A DNA stretch of 64,000 nucleotides from Crossaster papposus (GCA_037893245.1 JBAIAA010000600.1:496001-560000); one strand, 5' to 3'; shown: positions 22,346 through 34,679, counted from the stretch's first letter. Numbers and translations: made by a program. Notes: a model not told the origin generated them from the letters alone.

Positions 22346-23590
22346 TGCCAATCACTTTCCTGTCAGGGTAATTAAGTCTCATATTACTGACAAACCCTGG
22401 ATTACTAATCAAATTAAATATTTAATTAATCAGAGACAGAAAGCATTTGTTGATGGCAACAGACACCAATTCCGATGTATTCGTAACAGAGTCATCAGAG
22501 CGACAAAAGCAGCTAAACATTCCTTTTATGCTGGTAGGATTCGCAAATTACAAAAGCTGGACCCAGGGAGGTGGCACAAAGAGGTGCGTAACCTGACTAA
22601 CATAAAGAAAAGTGACCTCACTTTACATGTGCCAGACATTGATCCGTCAGATCATGAATCCGTTGCTAACGTCATAAATAATCACCTGGCGAGTTTCTCA
22701 CAAGTACACGAGCCCCTCAATCTTGACAATTTGCCAGCTTACTTACCATCACGTGAGCCACCTCCTCAGGTCCATCCCTGGGAAGTTTACAATGAATTAA
22801 AGAGAATGTCCGTTAGTAAATCTGGAGGACCCGATAATTTGCCAGCCAAATTGCTCATAGAATTTGCGTATGAGCTTAGTACACCAGTTACTGAAATAAT
22901 CAATGCATCGTTTTTTTCAATGCAGCGTTCCGGTTCAGTGGAAACAAGCCGACATTGTTCCCATACCGAAGCAACTCCCGCCTACTTTATATAAACTTAG
23001 GCCCATCTCTTTGACTCCATTACTGGCAAAAATTGCTGAAGGTTTTATTTGTAAATGGATCATGAACTCTATCCAACCCAATGTCGATAAAAGGCAATAT
23101 GGCAATCAGAAAGGAATCTCCACTACCCATTGCCTGGTTGATGTTTATCATAACCTAGTCTCTGGTGCTTGTGTTCCAAATAATGTTAGTACCCTTGTGC
23201 TCACAGATTTTACTAAAGCCTTTGATTTGGTAAACCATGAAATTGCTGTTGACAAACTGTTGGAGTTGGGTGTATCGCCTGCTATTGTGCAATGGATTGT
23301 TAGTTTCCTAACTGATCGTCAACAAAGGGTTAGGTATAAACAAACATTTTCTGATTGGCATACTCTTTCTGGGGGTGTGCCCCAAGGTACTAAACTCGGA
23401 CCTGTTGTATTCCTTGCCTATATTAATAACGCCGTTGACTGTACTCAGAATAAATGCTGGAAATATGTAGATGATCTCACTCTCAGCTTAAATAGACACA
23501 TTACTGGTGTAAGCAGGATTCAGGCAGATTTAAACAATCTCAATGACTGGGCATTGGCAAACAAAATCCAACTGAACCCGTCTAAATGTG
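22346..23590 (+). mobile_element. CR1/Jockey-type LINE, 5' part (RT domain)
   Basis: The coding sequence begins inside the linker between endonuclease and RT (DKPWITNQIKYLINQRQKAF in the first 150 bp), so the copy is 5'-truncated. RT motifs in order: RPISLTPLLAKIAEGFI, LTDFTKAFDLVNHE (motif A), GVPQGTKLGPVVFL (motif B), KYVDDLTLSL (motif C, catalytic DD) and LNPSKC. There is one frameshift at a T-run near 22912. The left end falls within TGGTCTTGTTTT of the B-type 3' flank; the same flank after B2 (about 15828) is uninterrupted. The reading frame is then cut by an LTR-element fossil and resumes at 27263. The clade is inferred from motif style. Confidence 0.8.
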
Positions 23591-26500
23591 AACTAGCAGC
23601 GCATCACTCTCCAACAACTTTTTGGAATTATCGAAAGCTTGTTGCTGTGCTGGACCCCATTTAAAGTTTGGGCTGGTCGAAGTCTTCTGGCTTGCTTTAC
23701 ACTTCGTTCCACTTTTGTACTCGTCTTTCAATAGCATGGTCAGTGGTGCAATCTGTGTCGACAAGTTTGGCAGAAACTTGCGATAATAACCCAGGAGACC
23801 CAAGTACGCTTTCAGCTCCTCCTGGTTCTTGGGCACGGGTGCTAAGCGAATGGCTTGTACCTTGTTCTCCAACGGTCTCATTCCTTCAGCATCAATGGAA
23901 TGGCCTAGATACGTCACCGATTCTCGAAGGAATTCACACTTCTCCCTCTTGATTTTCATCCCATGTTTTTCAAATCGCTGGAGTACAGCTTCAAGATTTG
24001 CAAGGTGATCGGCATCATTTCTACCTGTGATAATAATATCATCCAGGTATGGGCGACACATGGGTATGTCGGCTATCAAGGACTCTATTGTCCTCTGGAA
24101 CAATGCTGGGGCTGAGGCCAGTCCAAAAGGAACTCTGGTGTACTGGTACAGTCCACGATGAGTATTGATAGTCGTGTATTTGCGGGCATCTTCATCAAGC
24201 TCGATTTGATGATAGGCGTGTGACAGGTCAATTTTTGAGAATTTCTTGCCACCTTGGAGGTCTTGCATCATATCCTCCAATGTTGGAAGCGGGTACTGTT
24301 CCAAGCGTAGCACCTTGTTTGCAGTTAGCTTGTAGTTTCCGCAGATGCGAATTTGTCCGTTAGGCTTAGGGGCAACCACAATTGGGCATGCATAATCTGC
24401 AAACTTCACGGCTTCAATCACTCCTTGCTCCAACATTTCATCGAGACTCTTGTCGATTTTCTGTCTAGCAGCATAGGCAACTGGAGCGGCCTTGTAGAAT
24501 TTAGGGGCATCATCCACAGGGTACAGTTTGGCTTTGAAACCTTGCAGATGTCCCAGGCTGCTGTCATCAAATACTTTCTCATGGGATTTTAGCATTTCCT
24601 TCAAGTTGGCTGTCACCAGTTTGTTAGTAGTTGCTGCACCCTCAGTGCTTTCTTTTACAGCGTGGCGTGACCATACCTCGGTTAATGGCAGCGGAATTTG
24701 CTGTATCCACTCTCTCCCAATCAAACTTACTCCTTCTTCCACCACTAGCAATGGTAGGACTTTAGGATTAGACGAAGCATATCTGACAGTGACTTCTGCT
24801 TCTCCAAGTAGTTTGACTTTAGCTCCTGTATACGTCTTGAGGCTGACTTTACTTGGGCGGATGGTACCTGGCTTTCCAACTTTCTTATACGTCTCAGACG
24901 AAACAATGGTCCACGGACTTCCCGTGTCCAGTTCCATAGTTATGCTGTTGTTGTTGATCTCTAACTCCATATGGTATGGCTTAACTGACAGCTTGTTGAC
25001 AGAGCTTGCTTCTGGCTCCAAATGGCTTAACATTGTAAAGTCATCTGTGATATCTTGAGGTGGTTCGTCATCAGTCACATCAAGAAGATGATGAGCTCTT
25101 TGCTCGTAGGGCTTCTTATAGGTCATCTTCGAACGATACTCCTTTACTTTATCGCACTGGCTCTTAGTATGACCGATTTGCTGACATTTGTGGCATTTCT
25201 CCTTGATGAAAGAGCAGGTGTTGGCAAAATGGCGTCCACCACAGCGCCAACATCTGCGTTCACGGCTCTGGAACGAACCATCACTCTGGGGCTGCGTTGC
25301 TCTTGGTTCTTGTCGATCACTCTTGATCGGGGCTGTCTGTAGACACTTGGCTTTTGTTGGGGCTTTTTGTATGGCTGCATCTTATTTACTTTGGCTGTTT
25401 CGATAAAAGGCTGAGCCATTTTCTTGATATCTTCTACATCTCGTCTTGCCATTTCCATGGCTGAGGCAATATTCAGGCTTTTCTCGAATGTGAGCTTTGT
25501 TTCACTTAGCAATTTACGCTGTATGTTTGCTTCCTTACAACCTACGACCAAACGGTCTCTTAACATGTTATCTAGCTCTTTAAAATTACAACCATCACTA
25601 AGTTGGCGTAACCCTGCAATAAATTGTGCAATACTTTCACCTTCCTTCTGAGATCGAGTATAAAAACGGTACCTGAGAACTATTTCACTAGGTTTCGGTG
25701 AATAATGCTTCTGCAAAACTGAAATACAATCTTCATATGGCTTATCTGCTGGCTTGCTAGGCTGTAACAGGGCCCTTAGTGTGTGGTAACCGTTGGTTCC
25801 TAAACTAGTGAGTAACACTGCACGTTTCCTGGTATTTGCTGTGATAGAATTTGCTTCAAACCAAGCTTCAAGTACTTCAACCCATTCTTCAAATTTACAA
25901 GCATTTGTGTCCAGTGTGGGGACAGTCCCTATAATACCTACATTTGCATTTGCCATTATTCAGGTATCACATGAATCGCTGTAATAATAAACAAATAATC
26001 AGTAATACTGTTAACATATGCAACAACAATTACCAACAATTCAATGAACAGTTTCAAAACAGTTTTTAAACAGTTTCATATCTGTATATGGCTGGTGAAT
26101 CCTGGCGCAGTTCGAAAAGTTTCAACAGTTCACAGCATTATTCCAGTACTGCATCATCCGATGTGCGGCAAGACAACGGGTTTGCTGTTGCGGTATGGAA
26201 GCTCTTCCCTCTGTGGTGTACGGTAAAGCATCAGGTCTGCTGTTGTGGTAGTAAGGCTTATCCCTCTGCGCTGTGCATGTGCGGCAAAACACGGCGGAAT
26301 GGCTGTTCCCTCAGCTGTGCGCAACCTTACGCGGAACATCAATGGTAGTGGTCGTTGAAGTCGGGCGGAAAGGGGGGGGGGGGGGGGGGCGGCTGGACGG
26401 ATAACAATCCTAGGCTCTGAAAGCAATATATGGCTAGTTCAATAACTGTCGAGTTTGTTCTTAGTTACTTTAGGCTTGCGTTGAGCCATTAACTTGGCTA

Positions 26501-27262
26501 TCGGCAGTTTTTCAAAGTTGGCTGGCGGTAGTAAACACACACTGTTTAACTTTTGAATCGTTGAAAATTTGCTCACAACTCACCGCGTAATGACAGCGAT
26601 CATTTAGCTATTTTCTCGACAATTTTGGGCATTTGTTTTCCTCCCATCACATCAGGAACGGGTGTAGGGCCGGGCAGGGCAAGGCAGGGCATGAACATCA
26701 GCAGGGCAGAACATCGGCAGATGTCAGATTGAAGCCGGCAGGCTCCAAAGTTTGGTCACCGTCAACGTGGCATTCGTTGATCAGCGCACTCGTCACACAA
26801 CGCGTAGCTGTATACGTGTATGTAGCGTGTCCATGTACATGCGTCACTGGCAGGCTTTGCATGTGCACGGCATGATGCACATTTACCTCGTGCTAGAAAG
26901 GGCGGAATCCAATTGATGGAACGGCAGCATGGAAGTTGCGTACGGCGTCTAGTTCACCGTCGTTGTCAACAACTCCGAAGTTTTTGCAGACAGATCTCAA
27001 TGAAAATCTCATAGTCTGCGGCAGATTTAGGCATGTTCACTTCTCCTGCAGGTGCTATACGGTTTTTATTTTATCCTCGTCGCCAATTGTTATGTCTCGG
27101 CATCCATTTATGGCATTTATTCAAGATCGTTACGGAGCTCCTAAGTGAGACGAACTATTGTTTAACGTACAAGTCTGTAAGCATTTCTTACGTACAAGTA
27201 AACACTACTTGAATGCGCATGAGCAGTAACTATTAAACCAATATATAACAAAATGTAACACC
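23591..27262 (-). mobile_element. Ty3/gypsy-like LTR retrotransposon fossil inserted in the LINE
   Basis: Parts on the minus strand from right to left: one short LTR (27088-27260, TGTTACATTT...ATAACA); directly after it an ATTGGCGACGAGGAT leader typical of gypsy-like elements; a leader region of about 1.1 kb with a GC-rich imperfect repeat; a Gag-like region (about 25150-25956) with a zinc-knuckle-like segment; an aspartic protease with DTGSPW; and an RT with YLDDI and YLGHSIDAEG. The similarity ends near the start of RNase H at the LINE boundary. Integrase and a second LTR are not seen. The copy is broken and incomplete, with several breaks. It is younger than the LINE that holds it. Confidence 0.8.
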
Positions 27263-28121
27263 ATGCAGGTGTACTGTGGGAAAAAAGATCTTCCCTTCGT
27301 TCAATATTCCATTTCTAATGTTCATCTTCAACAGGTTCCCAGTGTGAAGTTGTTAAGTGTTACATTGCAAAACAACTTAAAATGGGATGCCCATGTCATG
27401 GAGATTGTTAAAAAAGCCAACATGAAACTTTTCATGCTTAGGAAACTCAAAATGACAGGGTTAACTGACAAAGAGCTTGTGACCGTGTATAAAGGTTATA
27501 TTAGGCCTGTTATAGAATATGCTGCCCCATTGTGGCACTCGGGCATCACCACAACTCTTTCTAACCGACTGGAATCAGTACAAAGAAGAGTGTGCCACAT
27601 TATATTGGGTCAAAAATATACTGGATATGAACAAGCTTTGACCAGTTTTGGTTTGGAACCCTTGGACATGCGCAGAACCTCCCTTTGTAACAAATTTGCA
27701 ATGAAATCCTTTAACTCAAGCAAATTCAATGAGTGGTTTGTGAAATCCAAAAGCACCCATACTATGAATCTCCGGTCCAAACGATTACTTCATGTTCCAT
27801 CTTGTAAAACAACCCGTTTCTATAATAGCCCAGTCCCATATCTCAACAGACTTGTTAATAGCGCACTCAGTTCACTCCCACTAGCCCAATGAATTGACCT
27901 GTTCTTTTTAGCATAGTGTATGTATTGTTTTTCTGTGCAATTTTTTTGATATGTATACTATATTTTTTGTACTTACAATTTTTTTCTTTGTTTTTACCGC
28001 TTACTCTTTGTGATTTTAACCTCATCTAATTTTATTGAAATTTGTATGTAAACTGACTTGTAATTCAGCCTGTGGGCTGCTATAAGCAGTGTTTTAATAA
28101 ACCACAAATAATAATAATAAA
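27263..28121 (+). mobile_element. CR1/Jockey-type LINE, 3' part and tail
   Basis: The LINE reading frame continues from MQVYCGKKDLPF, with the typical post-RT block (LQNNLKWDAHV, MLRKLKMTGLTDKELV, RPVIEYAAPLWHSG, LESVQRRVCHIILG) and a stop after SSLPLAQ at 27892. A short 3' UTR ends TTTTAATAAACCACAAATAATAATAATAA. The repetitive tail is typical of CR1-like LINEs. The next bases (ATTTCAATTTCTGTTTTAAATAC) resume the B-type 3' flank seen after B2. Confidence 0.8.
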
Positions 28122-28254
28122 AATTTCAATTTCTGTTTTAAATACTATTTAGGTAATATGCAGGGCCCTTTTGTAATGCAGTTATTTAAATAAAACAACA
28201 AATAAAATAAATACTCCGAATGAGGGCTCCCTTCATTGATTGTACCGTATTAAA

Positions 28255-28853
28255 CCACTGACCTCTACACATGGACAGATCATCATTGTTTCACACTTCT
28301 AGTCGGCGCGAACTGGCAGTGCAACATGGCGGACCCACGACGTCATTCTGTGAGCCAATGAAATGTCCAGGTGTATGGTTTAGTGGGTACGGTACACTGA
28401 CCTCTATACATGGACAGATCATCCATTGTTTCATTTTGAAGTCGGCATGCAGAGAAGTGCAACATGGCGGACCCACGAAGTCACTCTGTGAGCCAATGAA
28501 ATGTCCAGGTGTAGAGTTCAGTTGGTTGGTAAATCCACTGACCTCTACAACTGGACATTTCATTGGCTCACAGCAGTGACGCCATGTTGCACTTCCAATT
28601 CGCGCCGACTTCAAGTGTTAGCACAGCAGAATATGGACAATGATCCGTCCAGGTGTTGAGGTCAGTGGTACGGTACGTATGACGTAATGTAAATAAAAAA
28701 TGTACAGAGTAAATCCACTGACCTCTACACCTGGACATTTCATTGGCTCACAGAAGTGACGTCTTGGGTCCGCCATGTTGCACTTCTAGTTCGCGCCGAC
28801 TTCAAGCGTTAGCACAGAAGAATATAGACTGTCCAGGTGTAGAGGTCAGTGGA
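28255..28853. mobile_element. Cluster of four foldback half-elements
   Basis: At the site where the flank after B2 has two halves (15961-16287), this copy has four: about 28255-28389, 28397-28521, 28536-28668 and 28714-28853. They alternate in orientation and carry the same CACTGACCTCTACA ends and CATGGCGGACCC core. The element has multiplied in place, or further copies inserted into it. Confidence 0.7.
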
Positions 28854-28886
28854 TTGAACCGATTATACGCTATGCGGGAACAGTAT

Positions 28887-29467
28887 TGAAACGTAGACCG
28901 TTTCTGGGATCGACACACACACAGGAAGAAAACTCAAGACAGGTATTCTGTGGTTTCGGTGATTCTCAGGCCGTTTATAAGCACTACTTCTCCGGTCAAA
29001 ACACTGACATGAAGCTGCCCGTTACAACGCGGCACTGGAACTGGTCTAAACCGAATCGGTGTATGCGCTCTCCAGTACGGGTTGCCTAAGCGGACCGGCA
29101 GGAGCACCCTAGACGGTCCGACCACTGACCTCTACACCTGGACGGACCATTGTCCATATTCTGCTGTGCTAACACTTGAAGTCTGCGCGAACTGGAAGTG
29201 CAACATGGCGGACCCGAGACGTCACTGCTGTGAGCCAATGAAATGTCCAGGTGTGGAGGTCAGCGGATTTATTCTGTACATTTTGTATTTATAAACATTA
29301 CGTAATACGTATCGTACCAACACCTGGACATTTCATTGGCTCACAGAGTCACGTCGTGGGTCCGCCATGTTGCACTTCTCCGCATGCCGACTTCAAAATG
29401 AAACAATGATGATCTGTCCATGTATAGAGGTCAGTGGGTCCGACCGACAACCGACACAGATGTTACA
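28887..29467. mobile_element. Solo LTR (fossil) containing a foldback insertion
   Basis: It is the same solo LTR as at 16322-16580, at the same site, with GTAT on both sides (28883-28886, 29468-29471). It is split by a foldback element at 29123-29436. The LTR was therefore in place before the B2 and B3 flanks were duplicated, and the foldback came later. Confidence 0.75.
29123..29436. mobile_element. Foldback element nested in the solo LTR, 8-bp target duplication
   Basis: Ends CACTGACC and GGTCAGTG are flanked by GGTCCGAC on both sides (29115-29122, 29437-29444). The intact LTR at 16322-16580 has this octamer once. The interior is the two-half foldback structure with its spacer in reverse orientation. 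An 8-bp duplication points to hAT-like (or P-like) transposase; the ninth base also matches. Confidence 0.8.
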
Positions 29468-29829
29468 GTATAATAGCCCCCTCTATTGGTGTACTTTGTA
29501 CAACTAAACAAGGATCAGCGCAGCTGGATTGGAACAAACGATAAACCAAGTCTTGAGTCGAGATCACCCGTCTGTTATCGTTTTTCTTCATATAAATCGG
29601 TCTTTCTTCGGGTTCTCACGGCGCGACACCATGCAGACGAAATCCTGTACAAGATTAATTATATTCAATATCTTTCCAAGAGTTAGGTCATCACCGATTC
29701 ACATATAAATACATATAATATATTGTAAATACAATTATTGTTTTTAACTTTAGAAATTAAAAAGAACCAATCTTGCACATATTTTAATAATTGCATGGTA
29801 TCTCTCACCAGGTATCACCGCCGTTTCTT

Positions 29830-30990
29830 AAGCGACATACAGTTGTGCGCATGTGTCATTTTCAAATCCAGATCAAATGAAATGCATAATTCATGAGCAG
29901 TGACCCGCGACAGAGGGACGATAAAAAACGGAAATTACCAATGAATACTAACATTAGGGGCTTTTCAATTTTCATCAGTTTATTCATAAGAATATTCGTG
30001 ATTTAATAAAACCCCCAAACCAAACAAAATTGGTATAACAAGCGTAAAATTTAAACTGAAATACAGACGCTCCGTTTCGTCAGGCATTGAGGGAAAGGAT
30101 GGTTTTCAGGACAAATTTGACAGTGAAGATGACTTTTTCCAAACTCAAAAAATGGTTTGTATAAAAAAGCAGATTGTGATCTCTTTGAATCATGTGTTTT
30201 TGTAAGAGCAAACCCAACAAGTGATAACAAAACTAGGTTTGAATCTTTATTTGTTTCTATCTTTAACGGAGTTTTCTGCAACGCGACATTGCGGCCTAGT
30301 ATGATACCCGTGTAAATAAGTCTCGCATATTGTTTAAGGACACGTTTGGGAATACGCAGTTCTAGATTTCGAATCAGAGTGGGCAAATATCAGGCTGAAT
30401 ACTGTTTACAATTTTTAATTTGCCGCGTATTCGACCCGAGATTTGCCAACTTGGATTCGAAATCTAGAACCGCGTATTCCCAAACGATATGCGTATTGCC
30501 ATCGGGACGGATATCATGCTAAACCGCAATGTCGCGTTGCGAAAAACTCCGTTCAAGATAAAAAAAACTAAATATTCAAACCTAGTTTTGTTTATCACTT
30601 GCTGGGTTTGCTCTTTCGAAAACACATGATTCAAAGAGATCACAATCTGCTTTTTTATACAAACCATTTTTTGAGTTTGGAAAAAGTCATCTTCACTGTT
30701 AAATTTGTCCTGAAAACCATCCTTTCCTTAAATGACTAACGAAACGGAGCGTCTGTATAAGTTTAAATTTTGCGCTTGTCATTCCAATTTTGTTTGGTTT
30801 TGGGGGTTTATTAAATCACGGATATTCTTATGAATGAACTCATCAAAATAAAAAAAGCCCCTAATGTCAGTATTCATCGGGAATTTTCGTTTTTGGATCG
30901 TCCCTCTGCCGCGGGTCACCGCTCATGAATAATGCATTTTATTTAATCTAGATTTGATAATGGCACATGCGCACAACTGTATGTCGCTAT
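29830..30990. repeat. 1.16-kb palindromic element with 500-bp arms
   Basis: The left arm (about 29832-30330) and right arm (about 30500-30988) are inverted copies; both outer ends read GCGACATACAGTTGTGCGCATG. The centre holds a 142-bp MITE (30344-30485) with near-perfect TIRs CGTTTGGGAATACGC. TTA lies beside both outer ends, a possible 3-bp target duplication. It is non-coding. The arms differ at scattered positions, so it is not a sequencing fold-over. Confidence 0.8.
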
Positions 30991-30997
30991 TAGTCCA

Positions 30998-31580
30998 GCG
31001 GATAAGTGCAAAAATGTGAAAGTTTCGTGCACTTTGTGGTAAAAGCATGAAACTTGGCACACATGTACTTTGTACCAAAACATGAAATTTTTGATATAGT
31101 GCCATCTCTGAATTGACCTGTGGTGGCCTTGGCGGCCATTTTCCAAAATGGCCGCCATTTCTGATATAAAACTACATAACTCGGAAAGTAAGAGGCCTAG
31201 AATCTTCATTCCAGTGGCTATGTATATGTTTTCCGTGTCCAACAGTTAAACAAATGCATTATTGAGTGTGTCAGAAGATTGGGTCCGCCATTTTCAAAAT
31301 GGCGTCCTCATTTTCCAAAATGGCCGCCATTTCTGATATAAAACTACATAACTCGGAAAGTAAGAGGCCTAGAATCTTCATTCCAGTGGCTATGTATATG
31401 TTTTCCGTGTCCAACAGTTCAAAACATTCCTTATTGAGTGTGTCAGACGATTGGGTCCGCCATTTTCAAAATGGCGTCCTTATTCTTCAAAATGGCGTCC
31501 TTATTCTTCAAAATGGCAGTCCTGTAGCCCAAAATACTGTATTAAAGAACTCAACGGCATTCATGGTGAAACAAATTAGG
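30998..31580. repeat. Left arm of a long inverted pair, with 172-bp tandem repeats
   Basis: It starts GTCCAGCGGATAAG after TA. It contains two copies of a 171-172-bp unit (from about 31150 and 31321) rich in AAAATGGCGTCC and CCGCCATTTT, and ends near ACTCAACGGCAT. The inverted partner is at about 34680-35228, which ends CTTATCCGCTGAAC before TA. A TA target and long TIRs with internal tandem repeats suggest the two arms of one 4.2-kb foldback element. Confidence 0.65.
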
Positions 31581-32235
31581 TTATAAGGGTCAGTCACTTT
31601 CACATAGGTACTGTACTAATGCAATTGCGCCAACGAGCCAAGTTTGGTTTGTTTCACTGCAAAACCAACAGATTTCAAAATAGCCCCTTGCCATACCTCA
31701 CCAAGCTCCTGAACTCCTAAAACCATTTCAATATATTGCTAATTTGTCTGGTCTTAAATGGGTATAAATGTAGTCAAACTGTTTGTACATTTCTGGCAGA
31801 TCCTTGTTTTTGTGATTATTTTCACTATGTTCACTATATATTTTCTACTGTAAAGCTTTTTAATAATTGTAATATTTTTAATGATTGTAAATTATGTCGC
31901 AATTCAGCGGTATGCTGCGATGGCATTTTTTAAAATAAATAAACCATAAACCATAAACCTCCGGACCACAGTATCTGTCATTTTTAAAGATGGCGTCCTA
32001 TCCCCTATGGTGGCCCTTCAAAAATGTAGAAACTATATAGCTGTAGCCTACACATATTGCAAGTTTGTGTTAAAGGAAATAATGGGATTATGCTAGATCT
32101 TAAAAAAACCAAATCGTGTTTATTGGGAAGCAGCGTAATCATACATGTTACTTACGTTTTTTTTAATTTTTAGAACGATTCTTGGTCACCTGAGAAGGAC
32201 ATTAACGTGAAGGACGTGTAATACTGGGTTTTGTG
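31581..32235. other. Between the inverted arms: LINE 3' end and a host-flank fragment
   Basis: About 31700-31958 looks like a 5'-truncated CR1-type LINE 3' end on the plus strand: AATTCAGCGGTATGCTGCG then AAAATAAATAAACC and an ACCATAA tail, resembling the end of the LINE at 28050-28121. About 32105-32225 matches the gene flank at 48776-48890 (TTTATTGGGAAG, TTAGAACGATTC, GAAGGACATTAA). Nothing else is recognised. Confidence 0.5.
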
Positions 32236-34600
32236 GATTTTTTTTCTTTTTCTGTGAGACTATTAGGTTTTTTAATTCTAATGGAGTGCTTTTGCAAGAA
32301 GGTATAGCACAGAGAAACCGGTTTATGCAGGCATACTTCAAGGAATGATCAGTTTATTTTTTTTACATTTTTTTCAATTCTAGAGTTAGCTGCAGTGAAT
32401 CAGAACTCCTATGTGGGAAGGGGAGGGTGTTTATGGGAGTTGTCACAAGTCAGAATTTTTTCTCATCGTTTTCGTTATTTTTTTTGGAGATGCTGAAGCA
32501 GTTCTGCTGCGTGAAGTATCATTGGATCTATGTGTGTGGCTGGTCTGCAGAGATAAATCTGTATAATTTATGATGTGCTGGTATGCCAGCAGTGTGGTCA
32601 CGGTTGCGTAACTATCCCGCCCAGAGCGTAATTCTTAATTTAAGTTTTTTTGCTAGTGATATACGCTTCATGGGAGGTCAGTTCAGGCCAAATTTTCCCC
32701 CGCGAGATTGCAGTCTGTAGGAAGGGGGGGGGGGGGGGGGTTTCTTGTACAAGTTTCAAATGAACCCCTCCGTGCTTTTCGTTATTTTTTTGAGACGCGG
32801 AAACGGTTCTGCTGACAAGTATCATATGGATTGTATTTGTGACTGGTCTGCAGAGATAGATCTGTAATTGTACGTTAACTAGTGGGTATGCTAGAAAGTG
32901 GTTGTTTGACTGGTCTCTCCAGAGCGTAGTTCTTAACTCTTTTTTTCCCTTTTTTGTGTAAGACACGCATCTGGGGGTCAGTTCTAGCCACATTATCTCT
33001 GCTAGATGACAGTCCGTGGTTGGAGTTCGTGGACGGGCCAATACATCAAACGTCTGCAGGCCAATTGGGTTAGACATTCCCTAAAAGCGGGAGTTTCAAA
33101 CCCTGTCTCTGGTTTTGGCAACGCGATGACTGGTTTGTGTATTGCAACAGTGGTCCCTTTGTTTTTAGTTCACACAGTGATTGATTATTACCGGTGATAA
33201 TATGCCGTCCCCTCTTTTTTCCCCTTTTTTTGGAAGGGGAGCCGCAGGGCATATTTTCTGTGCTATATCATGCACGTCATCAGTCACCTTCTTATATAGT
33301 TCATTTTCCTTTCCTTGTTTTTATTTGTGTGTTGGTTGTTATGACACGTGGCAAGGACAAGGGGGGGGGGGACTTATTTATTTTGTTTTAGTCTTGAGAT
33401 CCATTTCTTTGATCATTGTTTTGTTCTTTCAATAGTTCCAATAGAATTTGCAGATTCTCCTCATCAAGATTTTGTTCCTCTTGATTGGATTGTGGAAATG
33501 CTTTAGTCCTAGATCAAACAAGTTCATCTTTTATGTTTTTGTGCCGTTTGTATGCCAGGATGGGTTGGGTATCAAATATCCTATTCAGATATTCGTTTTC
33601 GCTAATCAAGGGCCAGTGTTTGAGGATAGCCCGTTTGAGGGTTGGGTGCGCGATATGTGGGTAGTATGGTAGGACGAACACCAGTGGGATATTGTTTTTG
33701 TTTTTTTCACGCTTAGGGTCCGCGGGAGTCTTGCCCCTTTGAGAAAGGAGGGCTAGGTCTTCGTTTGTGTATCCGCGCTTTTGAAGTTTGTCTTTGAAGA
33801 ATTTAACCCTCTCCTCAAAGTCTTTTAAATGGGTAAATATACGTTTGTATCTGGTCACTTCGCCCTTGATTAATCCGCCAAATACCGACTTGGGGTGTGC
33901 TGAATCTCGAGCTAGGTACTGACATGTATCAGTTTTTTGGTAGCGACTCGAGTATCCAATATCTCTTCATGTATGAATCGTTCGCCTTTGTAGATAATAA
34001 AGTCGAGAAAAGTGACTTGGCGGTGCGAGATCTCAGACGTGAACTTCAGCGTAGGATGCATTTTATTAAGTGATTGCACTAGGTCAGCAGCCTGCTTTTC
34101 ATTTCCGTTAAAGATTATAAGAACATCGTCTCTATATCTCATGTAGCTCACAATTGAGGGATTGTGAGGGAGGATTTTGTCTTGTTCGTATTTGAATAGG
34201 GTTATGTCACAAATCTCCGGACTGCATTCGCTGCCCATGGCCACGCCAATTTTTTGTCTAAAAAACTTGCCATTGAATTCAAACGTGTTTCGATGCATAA
34301 TGAGTTCAAGGAGACTTCGCGCGTGGTCTGTCGTGGGCTTGGGCATTGCGTATAGTCCGTCCTGAGGCAAGCAAAGTGTGCAGATAACTTTTGCGCTGTG
34401 GCTGCACCAAGGGATGTCGAGCTAATTGCAAGTGCACGAAAGCTGCACTGACATGCACAGCCCTGTGTAAATTTGGAGGCTCTTTTTCTTGCTAGTGTGA
34501 CGGATTTCCAAGTTTGTTCTTTGGGTGTTTTTTTGTTTTTTTTGGGGGGGGGGTGGCTTTTTTGTTTGCTCAATTAAAACAGGTGAGCAATATTGTGATA
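32236..34600 (-). mobile_element. Penelope-like retroelement remains (RT)
   Basis: On the minus strand, about 34370-33514 encodes RT pieces: KIGVAMGSECSPEICD, then YMRYRDDVLIIF (catalytic DD), TFLDFIIYKGE and EEILDTR. Farther on come EVTRYKRIF-like and KRGYTNEDL segments seen in the C-terminal RT part of Penelope-like elements. No GIY-YIG endonuclease is visible. Downstream (33015-32400) two diverged direct repeats of about 305 bp share CTGGTCTGCAGAGATA and CAGAGCGTA; these may be the tandem terminal repeats (pLTRs) the family has. The copy is broken and incomplete. Confidence 0.6.
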
Positions 34601-34679
34601 TCCACTATGTGCAGAGTAGCCAATTAGTCTTTATCCAAGCCTTTGATCCTAAAAATCACCATGTGTCACCAGAATAAAG

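Noticed and set aside
22903-25058. Plus-strand frames over 23668-25342 as genes
   Set aside because: They are antisense to the protease and RT region of the minus-strand LTR-element fossil.
32640-33077. 145-aa minus-strand frame as a gene
   Set aside because: It runs through two diverged 305-bp direct repeats and a poly-G run, with no recognisable domain.
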